From the NCBI RefSeq assembly GCF_036039175.1, contig NZ_JAYXKP010000004.1:1-64000 (forward strand): a stretch of DNA of 64,000 bases, given 5' to 3'. Below, piece by piece: positions 40,977 through 49,685 of this stretch. The stretch's first letter is position 1. Each line of letters starts with the position of its first letter. Under the pieces are notes generated by a model. It saw only the letters and a program-made list of their open reading frames with translations. It searched no databases and was not told the origin of the DNA. The translations under genes were made by a program, and so were the position numbers. Source of the DNA: Marinilactibacillus sp036039175 (GTDB lineage: Bacteria; Bacillota; Bacilli; Lactobacillales; Carnobacteriaceae_A).

Positions 40977-42299
40977 ATGAATACCAATAAATTGTTTTTT
41001 AAATATGTTAGTTTAAATGTTTTAGGTATGATCGGAATTTCTTTATATATTCTAGCGGATACTTTTTTTATCGCACAAGCTCTGGGCTCCAACGGAATCG
41101 CTTCTTTGAATTTGAGTATACCGGCTTACGGTGTGATTCACGGGATCGGACTGATGCTGGGACTAGGTGGAGCTTCGCGCTTTAGCATACTGAATGCACA
41201 GCGGAAAATTAAAGAAGCACGAAGTGTTTACACGCAATCTCTTCTATTTGGATTGATTGTGGGAATCGTATTTTCTATTATAGGTGTTGTAGGTGCAGAT
41301 ACTATTGCACGCATGCTTGGTGCTAACAACGAAACGTTTGCGAATACGTCTATTTACCTAAGAACACTGTTGTTCTTTTCTCCATTTTTTATTTTGAATA
41401 ATGCTATGCAATCTTTTGTTAGAAATGACGGTGATCCATCACTAGCAATGTACGGCATGTTACTGGGTAGTTTTTTGAATATTGTCTTGGATTATATTTT
41501 TATTTTCCCGTTAGATATGGGGATGTTTGGAGCAGCTCTAGCAACGAGTATTGCGCCGATCAGTAGTTTGGCCATTTTAAGTATGCACTTTAGACGTCCA
41601 ACGAATCAGCTGAAATTTGTGTTCCAAGGTATTCAACTAAAAGTGATGAAAGATATCTGTTACTTGGGTGCAGCTGGATTTATCAATGAAATTGCAGCCG
41701 CTGTGGTTATGTTTTCATTTAACACGATTATCTTTACACTTGAAGGAAATCTAGGACTAGCCGCTTACGGTATTGTCGCAAATATCTCTTTTGTCGTATT
41801 ATCGTTGTTTACAGGGGTCGCACAAGGAGCACAGCCGCTTTTAAGTGATAGCTATGGGCTCAAAGACTTAGACAAGATGAAACACGTACTAACGCTTTCT
41901 ATAGCCACAGCGCTCTCTATTAGTACGCTGATTTATGTCTCGACTTTTGTATTCAGAGACGGCATTATTTCTGCTTTTAATAGCGATCAGAATCTGCACG
42001 TTAAAGAGATGGCAGTTTTTGGTCTTTTGATTTACTTTATCGGTTTTTTCTTCGCAGGAGCCAATACGATCCTGACAACGTATTTCAGTGCAACGGATCA
42101 ACCAAGGTTGGCATTATTCTTTTCCCTTCTTAGAGGTGGATTTATCATTATTCCAGTTGTTTTATTATTGAGTCATCTTTACGGGATGACCGGGGTATGG
42201 TCTTCTTATGTAGTGGCGGAAGCAGTCGTCATTGGCTGGATTATGGTTAAAATGAATCCGAAAAAACGCATTAAGCAGAAAAAAGTACAAACTAAATAA
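40977..42299 (+). CDS. MATE-family efflux transporter
   Basis: The 440-residue protein has the twelve-helix MATE pattern with two related halves: LNVLGMIGISLYILADTFFI near the start, and FVRNDGDPSLAMYGMLLGSFLNIVLDYIF typical of the DinF/NorM-like subgroup. A multidrug, cation-coupled efflux role is the family assignment; the substrate is unknown. The start follows CGGAGGGTTTAA. It has a terminator on each side. Confidence 0.9.
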   Translation: MNTNKLFFKYVSLNVLGMIGISLYILADTFFIAQALGSNGIASLNLSIPAYGVIHGIGLMLGLGGASRFSILNAQRKIKEARSVYTQSLLFGLIVGIVFSIIGVVGADTIARMLGANNETFANTSIYLRTLLFFSPFFILNNAMQSFVRNDGDPSLAMYGMLLGSFLNIVLDYIFIFPLDMGMFGAALATSIAPISSLAILSMHFRRPTNQLKFVFQGIQLKVMKDICYLGAAGFINEIAAAVVMFSFNTIIFTLEGNLGLAAYGIVANISFVVLSLFTGVAQGAQPLLSDSYGLKDLDKMKHVLTLSIATALSISTLIYVSTFVFRDGIISAFNSDQNLHVKEMAVFGLLIYFIGFFFAGANTILTTYFSATDQPRLALFFSLLRGGFIIIPVVLLLSHLYGMTGVWSSYVVAEAVVIGWIMVKMNPKKRIKQKKVQTK

Positions 42300-42322
42300 A
42301 CTTCAAAAATTTATAACTAAAT

Positions 42323-42368
42323 TAACCGCTGATTTGTTCTGTAACGGAACAGTTAGCGGTTGTTTTTT
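42323..42368 (+). terminator. Terminator after the MATE gene
   Basis: AACCGCT with inner TGTTC pairs with GAACA and AGCGGTT, followed by TTTTTT. Confidence 0.85.
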
Positions 42369-42467
42369 ATAAGATAACATCTTTTAGAGACTGATTACAT
42401 TAATTAAACATACGAAGATAAATAAGCGTACAATAAATCTATCTTGTAGTTGAAGGGATTTGAGAGG

Positions 42468-43028
42468 ATGAACAAGTATGTTGTGCTACTTCGAGGAATC
42501 AATGTCGGTGGTAAAAATAAAGTGAAGATGGCAGACTTGCGTACTGAATTAATAAAAGAAGGATTTGATACTGTTCAAACCTATATTCAAAGTGGAAATA
42601 TAGTCGTCGAATCTAACCTAGTTAGTGAAACGATTACCCAAAAAGTAGCGACTCTACTAACCCAAAAATTCACATTAGATACGACTTCATTAAAAATATT
42701 GACGTTAAACAAAGAAAGCTATGAATCAGTCATAGCGGAGGCACCTGAAAACTATGGAAGAGTTGATCAGACAGTTGATTATCGTTATGATGTCTTATTC
42801 TTGATAGACATTACTGCTGAAGATGCTATGAAAGAAGTCGAAACACGTGGTGGGATTGATCAATCTTGGTGCGGAACCAATGTAATCTATTACCGTAGAC
42901 CTGGACCAACGCACCCGGATTATACTAAAAGTGCATTAAGCAGACTTGCAAAAAAAGATATTTACCAGTCAATGACCGTTAGAAATTGGAAGACAACCAC
43001 AAGGCTATGGGAAATGATTCAAACCTAA
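42468..43028 (+). CDS. DUF1697 family protein
   Basis: The 186-residue product fits DUF1697: YVVLLRGINVGGKNKVKMADL at the start, QTYIQSGNIVVES, and the C-terminal TKSALSRLAKKDIYQSMTVRNWKTTTRLWEM read in parts. I choose ATG 42468, with GAAGGG upstream, over TTG 42450. The function of this family is unknown. Confidence 0.85.
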   Translation: MNKYVVLLRGINVGGKNKVKMADLRTELIKEGFDTVQTYIQSGNIVVESNLVSETITQKVATLLTQKFTLDTTSLKILTLNKESYESVIAEAPENYGRVDQTVDYRYDVLFLIDITAEDAMKEVETRGGIDQSWCGTNVIYYRRPGPTHPDYTKSALSRLAKKDIYQSMTVRNWKTTTRLWEMIQT

Positions 43029-43326
43029 CCATTTACAATAAAAGTTATCCTATTATCGGTAACTTCTGGTAGAGAAATTAGTATTTTTTTAATTTATTGT
43101 GGTGTACGGAAATTTACAAATCTTTCTAAAATTTAACTACGTTAAATGCACGAATTGTTCCTAATTACTGAACATCATTTGTTGGGTTGAAACGCATTTG
43201 TCAGTATCCATGTAAAGATACCTAGAAGACATGAAGGTTTTATATTAAGAAACAGTAGTGGTAAAAAGAATTAATAAATAATTAGCTTTTTTGAAAATAG
43301 AGATAGTTATACAAAAGAAAAAGTTA
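43029..43326. other. AT-rich intergenic region before the riboflavin promoter
   Basis: No gene or obvious terminator is seen in about 300 bases between the DUF1697 stop and the riboflavin operon promoter. Confidence 0.4.
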
Positions 43327-43355
43327 TTGACAAAAGATTTTTGACTCTTTATTCT
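43327..43355 (+). promoter_or_regulatory. Riboflavin operon promoter
   Basis: TTGACA (43327-43332), 17 bases, TATTCT (43350-43355), about 20 bases upstream of the FMN aptamer. Confidence 0.75.
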
Positions 43356-43375
43356 TAGACTTACAAAAGTGAATA

Positions 43376-43481
43376 GTCTTCAGGGCAGGGTGAAAGTCCC
43401 TACCGGTGGTAAAGCCCACGAGCCGCAAGGCAGATTCGGTTAAATTCCGAAGCCGACAGTATAGTCTGGATGAAAGAAGAC
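43376..43481 (+). ncRNA. FMN riboswitch (RFN element)
   Basis: All conserved RFN blocks are present in order: CAGGGCAGGGTGAAAGTCCC, TACCGGTGGTAAAGCCCACG, AGCCGCAAGGCAGATTCGGT, CCGAAGCCGACAGTATAGTC and TGGATGAAAGAAGAC. The closing P1 helix is GTCTTC (43376-43381) with GAAGAC (43476-43481). The aptamer senses FMN and normally ends transcription of the rib operon when FMN is plentiful. Two successive terminators follow. Confidence 0.97.
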
Positions 43482-43557
43482 ATTGAATGATATAGTGAAT
43501 ATTCTGGGAGTCTGTAATTTTTGACTTTTAGGACAGTAGCTAGTTGTATTCAGAATG

Positions 43558-43587
43558 CCCTGGGAAAATTTTTTTTCCAGGGTTTTT
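43558..43587 (+). terminator. Riboswitch-controlled terminator
   Basis: CCCTGG pairs with CCAGGG around an A/T-rich loop and is followed by TTTTT. Upstream ATTCTG (43501-43506) and CAGAAT (43551-43556) can pair, and the second lies next to the terminator stem, so an alternative fold is plausible. Confidence 0.75.
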
Positions 43588-43673
43588 AGCGTTCTCTACT
43601 GTATAGGAGCAATCGTATACTAGGAGTCTGTTTATTTGAATACAGTTAAATTCAAAAGCCAAGCCCTGAATCT

Positions 43674-43698
43674 CTAATAAAGATTTAGGGTTTTTTTT
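43674..43698 (+). terminator. Second terminator just before ribD
   Basis: CCCTGAATCT pairs with AGATTTAGGG and is followed by eight T. It lies only 19 bases upstream of the ribD start and is an unusual second barrier in the same leader. Confidence 0.8.
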
Positions 43699-43716
43699 GA
43701 TGGAAGGAGAATCTAT

Positions 43717-44799
43717 GTGGACAGATTCTATATGAGAATCGCATTAATGTTAGCAGAAAAAGGTAGGGGACAAACCTCACCAAATCCGCTCGTCGGAGCC
43801 GTTATTGTTAAAGAAGGAAGAGTCATAGGTCACGGATATCATGAACAATACGGGAGACCGCACGCTGAAGTTAATGCTATTAAAAATGCAACTGAGCCGG
43901 TGGGAGGCGCAACAATTTACGTCACACTTGAACCTTGCGTACATTTTGGGAAAACGCCGCCTTGTACGGATTTAATTATTAAAAGCAAGATAAAAAGAGT
44001 CGTCGTAGCTGCAACGGATCCCAATCCATTGGTAGCCGGTAAAGGCATTCAACTTCTCCAAGAAGCAGGTATTGAAGTAAGAGAAGGCGTACTTCGAGAA
44101 GAAAGTGAAAAATTAAACGAGGTATTCAATAAATTTATTACAACTAAAAAACCCTTTGTCATTATGAAGTATGCAATGACGTTGGATGGGAAAATTGCTA
44201 CTGAATCAGGGGAATCTAAATGGATTTCATCTAAAAAATCTAGAAATCATGCGCATAAAATCAGAGGGAAGGTTGCTGCAATATTGGTAGGGATTGGGAC
44301 GGTACTTAAAGATGATCCATTACTAACCTGTCGCATTGAAGGGATGTCGAATCCTATAAGGGTTGTGTTAGATAGGAACTTGAGTATACCAGAGTCATCA
44401 AATATTCTTCAGACTTTAGATCTAGCGCCTACGATTATTTTTACATCCGAGTCAGCTTGTGTAGAGAAAATAGATCGACTGAAGCAAAAGGGTGTGCAAG
44501 TTTTATTGATGCAGTTGGATGACGGAACATTCGACTTCAAAAAATTAATGACGATTTTAGGGGACGCTTGTATCGATAGTCTATTGATTGAAGGCGGGGC
44601 TTCAACTCATGCAGCAGCATTCGAAGCTGGTGTCGTAGATAAAGTTGCTGTGTATATTGCGCCCAAGATACTCGGAGGTCAGAATGCTTTATCTCCTATT
44701 GGGGGGGAAGGGATTCAGAAGATCAGTGCAGCTTTGGAACTCAAAACGTATGAGTTGAGTCAATTAGGAGAAGATATTTTAGTAGAAGGGTATTTGTAA
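43717..44799 (+). CDS. ribD: Bifunctional riboflavin deaminase/reductase
   Basis: The 360-residue RibD converts the diaminopyrimidine intermediate to the ribitylamino form. The N-terminal deaminase has zinc ligands His49, Cys74 and Cys83 with proton-shuttle Glu51 (HAEVNAI, PCVHFGKTPPC). The C-terminal reductase starts near residue 145 (KPFVIMKYAMTLDGKIATESGE). The GTG start at 43717 follows GGAAGGAGAATCTAT; the overlapping ATG at 43715 runs into a stop. It is first in the rib operon under FMN riboswitch control. Confidence 0.96.
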   Translation: MDRFYMRIALMLAEKGRGQTSPNPLVGAVIVKEGRVIGHGYHEQYGRPHAEVNAIKNATEPVGGATIYVTLEPCVHFGKTPPCTDLIIKSKIKRVVVAATDPNPLVAGKGIQLLQEAGIEVREGVLREESEKLNEVFNKFITTKKPFVIMKYAMTLDGKIATESGESKWISSKKSRNHAHKIRGKVAAILVGIGTVLKDDPLLTCRIEGMSNPIRVVLDRNLSIPESSNILQTLDLAPTIIFTSESACVEKIDRLKQKGVQVLLMQLDDGTFDFKKLMTILGDACIDSLLIEGGASTHAAAFEAGVVDKVAVYIAPKILGGQNALSPIGGEGIQKISAALELKTYELSQLGEDILVEGYL

Positions 44800-44813
44800 G
44801 AGGAGGAATCAAA

Positions 44814-45467
44814 GTGTTCACAGGGATAGTCGAAGAAATTGGAACAGTGACAAACATCAGAAAGTCTGTAAAATCTAGTCGAATAACCATTAGTGCGAGT
44901 GAAGTCTTGCAAGGAACAAAAATCGGGGACAGCATTATGGTTCAGGGCGTTTGCTTGACCGTAGAGAAGATGACTACTCAAACCTTTGAAGCAGATGTCA
45001 TGGCTGAAACAATGACTAGGACGAATTTTCAACAGTTAACGAATCAATCACGTGTAAATTTAGAGCGTGCATTAACCTTAGAAACAAGGTTAGGTGGCCA
45101 TATGGTTAGTGGACACATTGACGGAACAGGGATTATTAAAAGGTATCGACAGGAAGAGAATGCAGTTTGGGTAACCGTGGAAACTGGATCCGAAATTCTC
45201 AAATATATAATCGAAAAAGGGTCCATTGCTATAGACGGTATTAGCTTGACTGTCGTTTCAGTAACGGACAAATCTTTTTCTGTATCCATTATTCCACATA
45301 CCGCTGAAGAAACAACATTGCTCAAGCATAGCATAGGTGATTTGGTCAATTTAGAGTGTGACCTTATTGGGAAATATGTGGAAAAATTGCTAAAAGTATC
45401 AAGTGAAAAAGCAACAAATCAGTCATCGATAACAGAGAGTGTTTTATTGAATGCTGGATTTATTTAG
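44814..45467 (+). CDS. ribE: Riboflavin synthase, alpha subunit
   Basis: The 217-residue protein has the two lumazine-binding repeats, the first opening with FTGIVEEIGTV and the second with LGGHMVSGHIDGTG, and performs the final dismutation to riboflavin. The GTG start follows GAGGAGGAATCAAA. It lies between ribD and ribBA in the classical Firmicute order. Confidence 0.96.
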   Translation: MFTGIVEEIGTVTNIRKSVKSSRITISASEVLQGTKIGDSIMVQGVCLTVEKMTTQTFEADVMAETMTRTNFQQLTNQSRVNLERALTLETRLGGHMVSGHIDGTGIIKRYRQEENAVWVTVETGSEILKYIIEKGSIAIDGISLTVVSVTDKSFSVSIIPHTAEETTLLKHSIGDLVNLECDLIGKYVEKLLKVSSEKATNQSSITESVLLNAGFI

Positions 45468-45481
45468 ATGGAGGTAGACGT

Positions 45482-46669
45482 ATGTTTAATGATATAGAAG
45501 AACTAATTGAAGATATCAAAAACGGAAAAAACGTTATTATCGTAGATGACGAAAACAGAGAAAATGAAGGAGACATTATCTGCGCAGCAGAATTTGCAAC
45601 GCCAGAAAACGTTAACTTTATGGCTAAATATGCTAGAGGACTCATCTGTATACCTATGACAGGAGAATATACAAATAAATTTAATTTATCTCAAATGGTT
45701 AGTCGGAACACTGATGACCATGGTACTGCCTTTACCGTTTCAATTGATTTTAAAGATACGACTACTGGTATATCAGCCTATGAAAGATCACTCACAGCAT
45801 TAAAACTTGTGGAAGAAAAAACAGAAGCTAAAGATTTCAAGCATCCAGGTCATATGTTTCCACTTGAAGCAGTAAAAGGAGGTGTTCTAAAAAGAATCGG
45901 ACACACGGAAGCTACAGTCGACCTCGCACGTCTTGCTGGCTTAAAGCCAGTTGGACTTTGTTGTGAAATCATGAATGAGGATGGAACGATGGCGAGAAGA
46001 GATGACCTGATCGGTTTCGCGGCTGAGCATGGGTTGAAAATTGGTACAATCAAAGATTTAGTGGAGTATCGAAAGAAAACCGAACAAGTAATGATTAAGG
46101 ATTCTGTTGCGAAATTGCCAACGAAGTACGGAGAATTTACAATCCACTCTTATCAGCATGCTTATACAAATGAGCATCATATCGCTCTAGTAATGGGCGT
46201 CGTCAGTGACGGAGAGCCGGTGTTGTGTAGGGTACACTCGGAATGTTTGACAGGAGATGTTTTTGCATCGAAAAAGTGTGATTGTGGAGAGCAATTAGAC
46301 TTAGCCATGAAGAAGATTGCAGATGAAGGTAGAGGGATTCTGCTATATATGAGACAAGAGGGTAGAGGCATAGGTTTAATTAATAAAATTAGAGCATATG
46401 CTTTACAAGATCAAGGGCACGATACGATTCAAGCAAATTTACTCTTAGGGTTACCAGTCGATGCAAGAGAGTATCATGAGTGTAAACAAATTTTCGATGA
46501 TTTGAGAGTCAATCGACTAAATTTGATGACAAACAACCCTTTGAAAGTATCTAGTTTAAAAGCATACGGATTAACGATTGAAAGTCTAGTTCCTATCAGC
46601 ATAGAATCAAATATCTATGACCAGGATTATCTACGAACAAAAAAAGAAGAAATGGGTCATTACTTATAA
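45482..46669 (+). CDS. ribBA: Bifunctional DHBP synthase/GTP cyclohydrolase II
   Basis: The 395-residue fusion has RibB in residues 1-200 (VIIVDDENRENEGDIICAAE, HTEATVDLARLAG) and RibA in residues 205-395, with the zinc Cys cluster in HSECLTGDVFASKKCDCGEQ and the motif RQEGRGIGL. It supplies both precursors of the pathway. It follows ribE by 14 bases with GATGGAGG upstream. Confidence 0.97.
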   Translation: MFNDIEELIEDIKNGKNVIIVDDENRENEGDIICAAEFATPENVNFMAKYARGLICIPMTGEYTNKFNLSQMVSRNTDDHGTAFTVSIDFKDTTTGISAYERSLTALKLVEEKTEAKDFKHPGHMFPLEAVKGGVLKRIGHTEATVDLARLAGLKPVGLCCEIMNEDGTMARRDDLIGFAAEHGLKIGTIKDLVEYRKKTEQVMIKDSVAKLPTKYGEFTIHSYQHAYTNEHHIALVMGVVSDGEPVLCRVHSECLTGDVFASKKCDCGEQLDLAMKKIADEGRGILLYMRQEGRGIGLINKIRAYALQDQGHDTIQANLLLGLPVDAREYHECKQIFDDLRVNRLNLMTNNPLKVSSLKAYGLTIESLVPISIESNIYDQDYLRTKKEEMGHYL

Positions 46670-46694
46670 TGATACCTTGTATGGAGGGAAAAGT

Positions 46695-47156
46695 ATGAAA
46701 GTATTAGAAGGAAATTTGATAGCGGAAGATTTGAAAATTGGTATTGTCATTGCTCGATTTAATGAATTTATTGGATCTAAATTATTGGACGGGGCAGTAG
46801 ATGCCCTCATTAGACATGGTATGAAGGAAGCAGACATCGATGTTGCCTGGGTACCAGGGGCATATGAAATTCCTTTGGTGGCTAAAAAAATGGCGGCTAC
46901 AGGACATTATGATGCAGTCATTACGCTTGGTGCGGTTATTAAAGGATCAACTTCGCACTACGACCATGTTTGTGCTGAAGTATCAAAAGGTGTGGCTTCA
47001 GCTTCTGATAGTACTGGTGTACCCGTGTTGTTCGGCGTATTAACAACAGATACAATCGAACAAGCGATTGAAAGAGCGGGAACAAAAGCAGGAAATAAAG
47101 GCTTTGAAGTAGCTACAGGAGCTATTGAAATGGCTAACTTAATGAAAGAATTTTAA
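46695..47156 (+). CDS. ribH: 6,7-dimethyl-8-ribityllumazine synthase
   Basis: The 153-residue protein starts at ATG 46695 (MKVLEGNLIAEDLK) with GGAGGGAAAAGT; the frame is open into ribBA but that extension is not supported. It has the RibH core IGIVIARFNEFIGSKLLDGA and the catalytic loop GSTSHYDHVC. It condenses the pyrimidine and butanone phosphate and forms the penultimate step, closing the operon. Confidence 0.96.
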   Translation: MKVLEGNLIAEDLKIGIVIARFNEFIGSKLLDGAVDALIRHGMKEADIDVAWVPGAYEIPLVAKKMAATGHYDAVITLGAVIKGSTSHYDHVCAEVSKGVASASDSTGVPVLFGVLTTDTIEQAIERAGTKAGNKGFEVATGAIEMANLMKEF

Positions 47157-47202
47157 GATAAATAGGGAAAGAACATAAAGCAAGTATGTGTTTAAATAAA
47201 AT

Positions 47203-47241
47203 AAGAGGAGTGGAATCTGCTATAAGATTTCACTCTTCTTT
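47203..47241 (+). terminator. Terminator of the rib operon
   Basis: AAGAGGAGTGGAATCT pairs with AGATTTCACTCTTCTT with a few mismatches. Confidence 0.75.
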
Positions 47242-47360
47242 GCATAAAAATGACTATAATTACTTAAATTTTAAAAGAGAAATTGCCAATCACTGTGACG
47301 AATTGAATCTATCAAGATAAAGCGTATAATGAAATTATCTATAAACACCTGAAATTGTGT

Positions 47361-47391
47361 GCTATAATTCTATAAAAATTAAGCGGTTACA
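47361..47391 (+). promoter_or_regulatory. Extended -10 promoter and cre-like site before the GH95 gene
   Basis: TGCTATAAT (-10 TATAAT at 47363-47368) is an extended -10. ATTAAGCGGTTACA (47378-47391) matches the catabolite-response consensus TGWAANCGNTNWCA at 12 of 14 positions and sits over the start of transcription, a repressing position for CcpA. Confidence 0.5.
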
Positions 47392-47408
47392 TAAAAGGAG
47401 CGGTTAGA

Positions 47409-49685
47409 TTGACTGATTTTTTAAATAAAGGTGTGTGGAGTGCGAAGTCAGCTGAGAAGTGGGAAGACGGTTATATCGTTGGGAATGGTGCATTGGGCGG
47501 CATATTATTTGGTTCACCGAATACGTTTAGCGTAGTCGCAAACCACCACACATTATTTCTAAAACAAAATAAAATGGACAACATTCCAGATATGTCAGAC
47601 CATTTGGACTCGCTTAGAGCGGTTATTGAAACAGAAGGTTATCAAAAAGGTGTCGAATATTTTGAAGAAGTCGCTTTAGAAAAAGGTTATCACGGTTTAA
47701 CAATGAGTGATCCTTATCATCCAGGAAGTGAAATTCAGCTGGGCATCAAAGTAGATGAAAAATCCATTACTGACTTTAAGCGACAACTCGATTATGAAAA
47801 AGGTCTAGCGATTGAGACTTTTTCGATAACAAGACAACGATTCAAAAAGACCCTCTTTTGTTCTAAAGCAAATAGAGCGTTGTATTTGAAAGTAGAGTCG
47901 ACTGATCCTTTCGATGTAGTTTTTTCACTGAAAGATTATCAAAATCCTGAGCTGAATCAGGATTTTGATCAACTGACAGATTGTAGACTCGTTCAAAAAT
48001 CAACCTATCTCGATCAAACGAGTTACGTCTCTAACTTGGACTGGACCATTTCAGAAGGAACTGTTGCTATTTTTCAAGATCAGGTCGAAATTAAGCAGAC
48101 AAGAGCAATCTGTTTTGCTTTATCAATCCATCCGGAAGCCGTCATCAATCCTATTGATGACTTTGAACAAATCCAACAAGCGCATATCCAGGAATTTCAA
48201 TCAACCTACAATCAAGTTTCATTAACGCTGGTTGATGATGAAGAGAGAAGAAAGTCTTTAGATGAAATTGTAGAAGAGATGCATGAAACGCATACTGTTC
48301 CCTTGGTACTGTATGAGAAACTGTATGATGCAAGTCGTTATGTCATTCAGTCGATGACTGGGGAAGCTCTACCAAACCTTCAAGGCATTTGGGGCGGAGA
48401 CTTTTCACCTGCCTGGAGCGGGGATTACACCTTGGACACCAATGTTCAGCTTGCCATTGCTTCTTTAGCAAGTCTTGGATTATTCGAACAGTTTGATGGC
48501 TTGTTCAAAAAAATGGCAGATTATGACGAGGATTTCAAAGAGAATGCTGCTCGTTATTATGGATGTCGGGGATACCTAATGCCTGTCCATGCAAGCACGC
48601 GTGCGCTTCATGTGCATTGGAATAGCGAATGGCCGATGGTTCTATGGACTGCCGGAGCCGGTTGGATGAGTCACTTTTACGATGAGTATTTCGAATACAC
48701 ACAAGACAAGAATTTTCTAAATGAAGTTGCGATCCCTTTTTACGTTGAAACACTCTTGTTCTACGAGGATTTCTTGACAATTCAAGAGGGGAAAGTACAT
48801 TTGAGACCAAGTTACTCAGCTGAAAATGGAATGGGCGATACGGCGACAATGGATATTGCAGTCATCAAAGAAACGATTTGGAATCTACAAAAAGCTTATC
48901 AGCTGCTTGACGAACCAGTCCCTGAAAAGTATGAGACACTATTAACCCAACTACCGGATTATATGATTGATTCGGAGGGCATTTTAAAAGAATGGATTGA
49001 TGAAACCAAGGCCGAGCACTTTAATCATCGTCATTTTTCTAATTTATACCCTGTATTTCAAAGTAAAGAAATCGACCAGAAATCACCTGTTTTATGGGAA
49101 GCAGCGAATAAAGCATTTGATAAACGAATCGAAGCTTGGTTATTGAGTGAAGACGGTGATACGAGCTCTTCACATGGTAGGATTCACGCAGCAATGTGTG
49201 GTATTGCGCTTGAGAGACCGAATGAAGTGGAAGCTGCGTTACGCGAACTTGTTATCAATGAATCGTTTTTCCCATCGCTCGCGACGGCTCATTATAATCA
49301 AGCACATGTTTTCAATGTGGATGCAAATGGCTCTTACCCTAAAGTCCTTCACGATGCCCTGATCTATACTGAGGCAGACGGCGTTTTAACATTGTTTAAA
49401 GCAATGCCGAGTTGGTTAAGTAAGGGATCCTTGAAAGGGATTCGCTTGCCTAAAAATATACGCGTGGAACAACTGGAATGGGATTTGGTAGGGAAAGAAA
49501 AAACTTGCCGTTTAACCTTACAGTCGGATCTAGACCAAACGGTTATGGTTCAGTTACAATCGCAATACACCCAAGGGAAAATAAATAATGAAGAAGTAAA
49601 AATCGTTTTGACCAATCAAAAAGCGCAAACGATAGACTTACAGTTCACCATGCTAGAGGATGTGTCTGATGGAGAAACCGACTAA
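47409..49685 (+). CDS. GH95-like glycoside hydrolase (alpha-L-fucosidase/alpha-L-galactosidase family)
   Basis: The 758-residue protein fits GH95: N-terminal VGNGALGGILFGS, the central helical barrel with NLQGIWGGDFSPAWSGDYTL, and YSAENG where Glu472 is the candidate general acid. HRHFSNLYPVF matches the conserved HRH segment, and DGVLTLFKAMPSWLSKGSLKGI ends the catalytic part. At the family's Asn-x-Asn site it has Asp343-Thr-Asn345, and the usual MNYW motif is LAIA, so specificity may differ. No signal peptide, so cytoplasmic. It overlaps the sensor kinase gene and heads the glycan locus. Fucose removal from xyloglucan is inferred. Confidence 0.82.
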   Translation: MTDFLNKGVWSAKSAEKWEDGYIVGNGALGGILFGSPNTFSVVANHHTLFLKQNKMDNIPDMSDHLDSLRAVIETEGYQKGVEYFEEVALEKGYHGLTMSDPYHPGSEIQLGIKVDEKSITDFKRQLDYEKGLAIETFSITRQRFKKTLFCSKANRALYLKVESTDPFDVVFSLKDYQNPELNQDFDQLTDCRLVQKSTYLDQTSYVSNLDWTISEGTVAIFQDQVEIKQTRAICFALSIHPEAVINPIDDFEQIQQAHIQEFQSTYNQVSLTLVDDEERRKSLDEIVEEMHETHTVPLVLYEKLYDASRYVIQSMTGEALPNLQGIWGGDFSPAWSGDYTLDTNVQLAIASLASLGLFEQFDGLFKKMADYDEDFKENAARYYGCRGYLMPVHASTRALHVHWNSEWPMVLWTAGAGWMSHFYDEYFEYTQDKNFLNEVAIPFYVETLLFYEDFLTIQEGKVHLRPSYSAENGMGDTATMDIAVIKETIWNLQKAYQLLDEPVPEKYETLLTQLPDYMIDSEGILKEWIDETKAEHFNHRHFSNLYPVFQSKEIDQKSPVLWEAANKAFDKRIEAWLLSEDGDTSSSHGRIHAAMCGIALERPNEVEAALRELVINESFFPSLATAHYNQAHVFNVDANGSYPKVLHDALIYTEADGVLTLFKAMPSWLSKGSLKGIRLPKNIRVEQLEWDLVGKEKTCRLTLQSDLDQTVMVQLQSQYTQGKINNEEVKIVLTNQKAQTIDLQFTMLEDVSDGETD

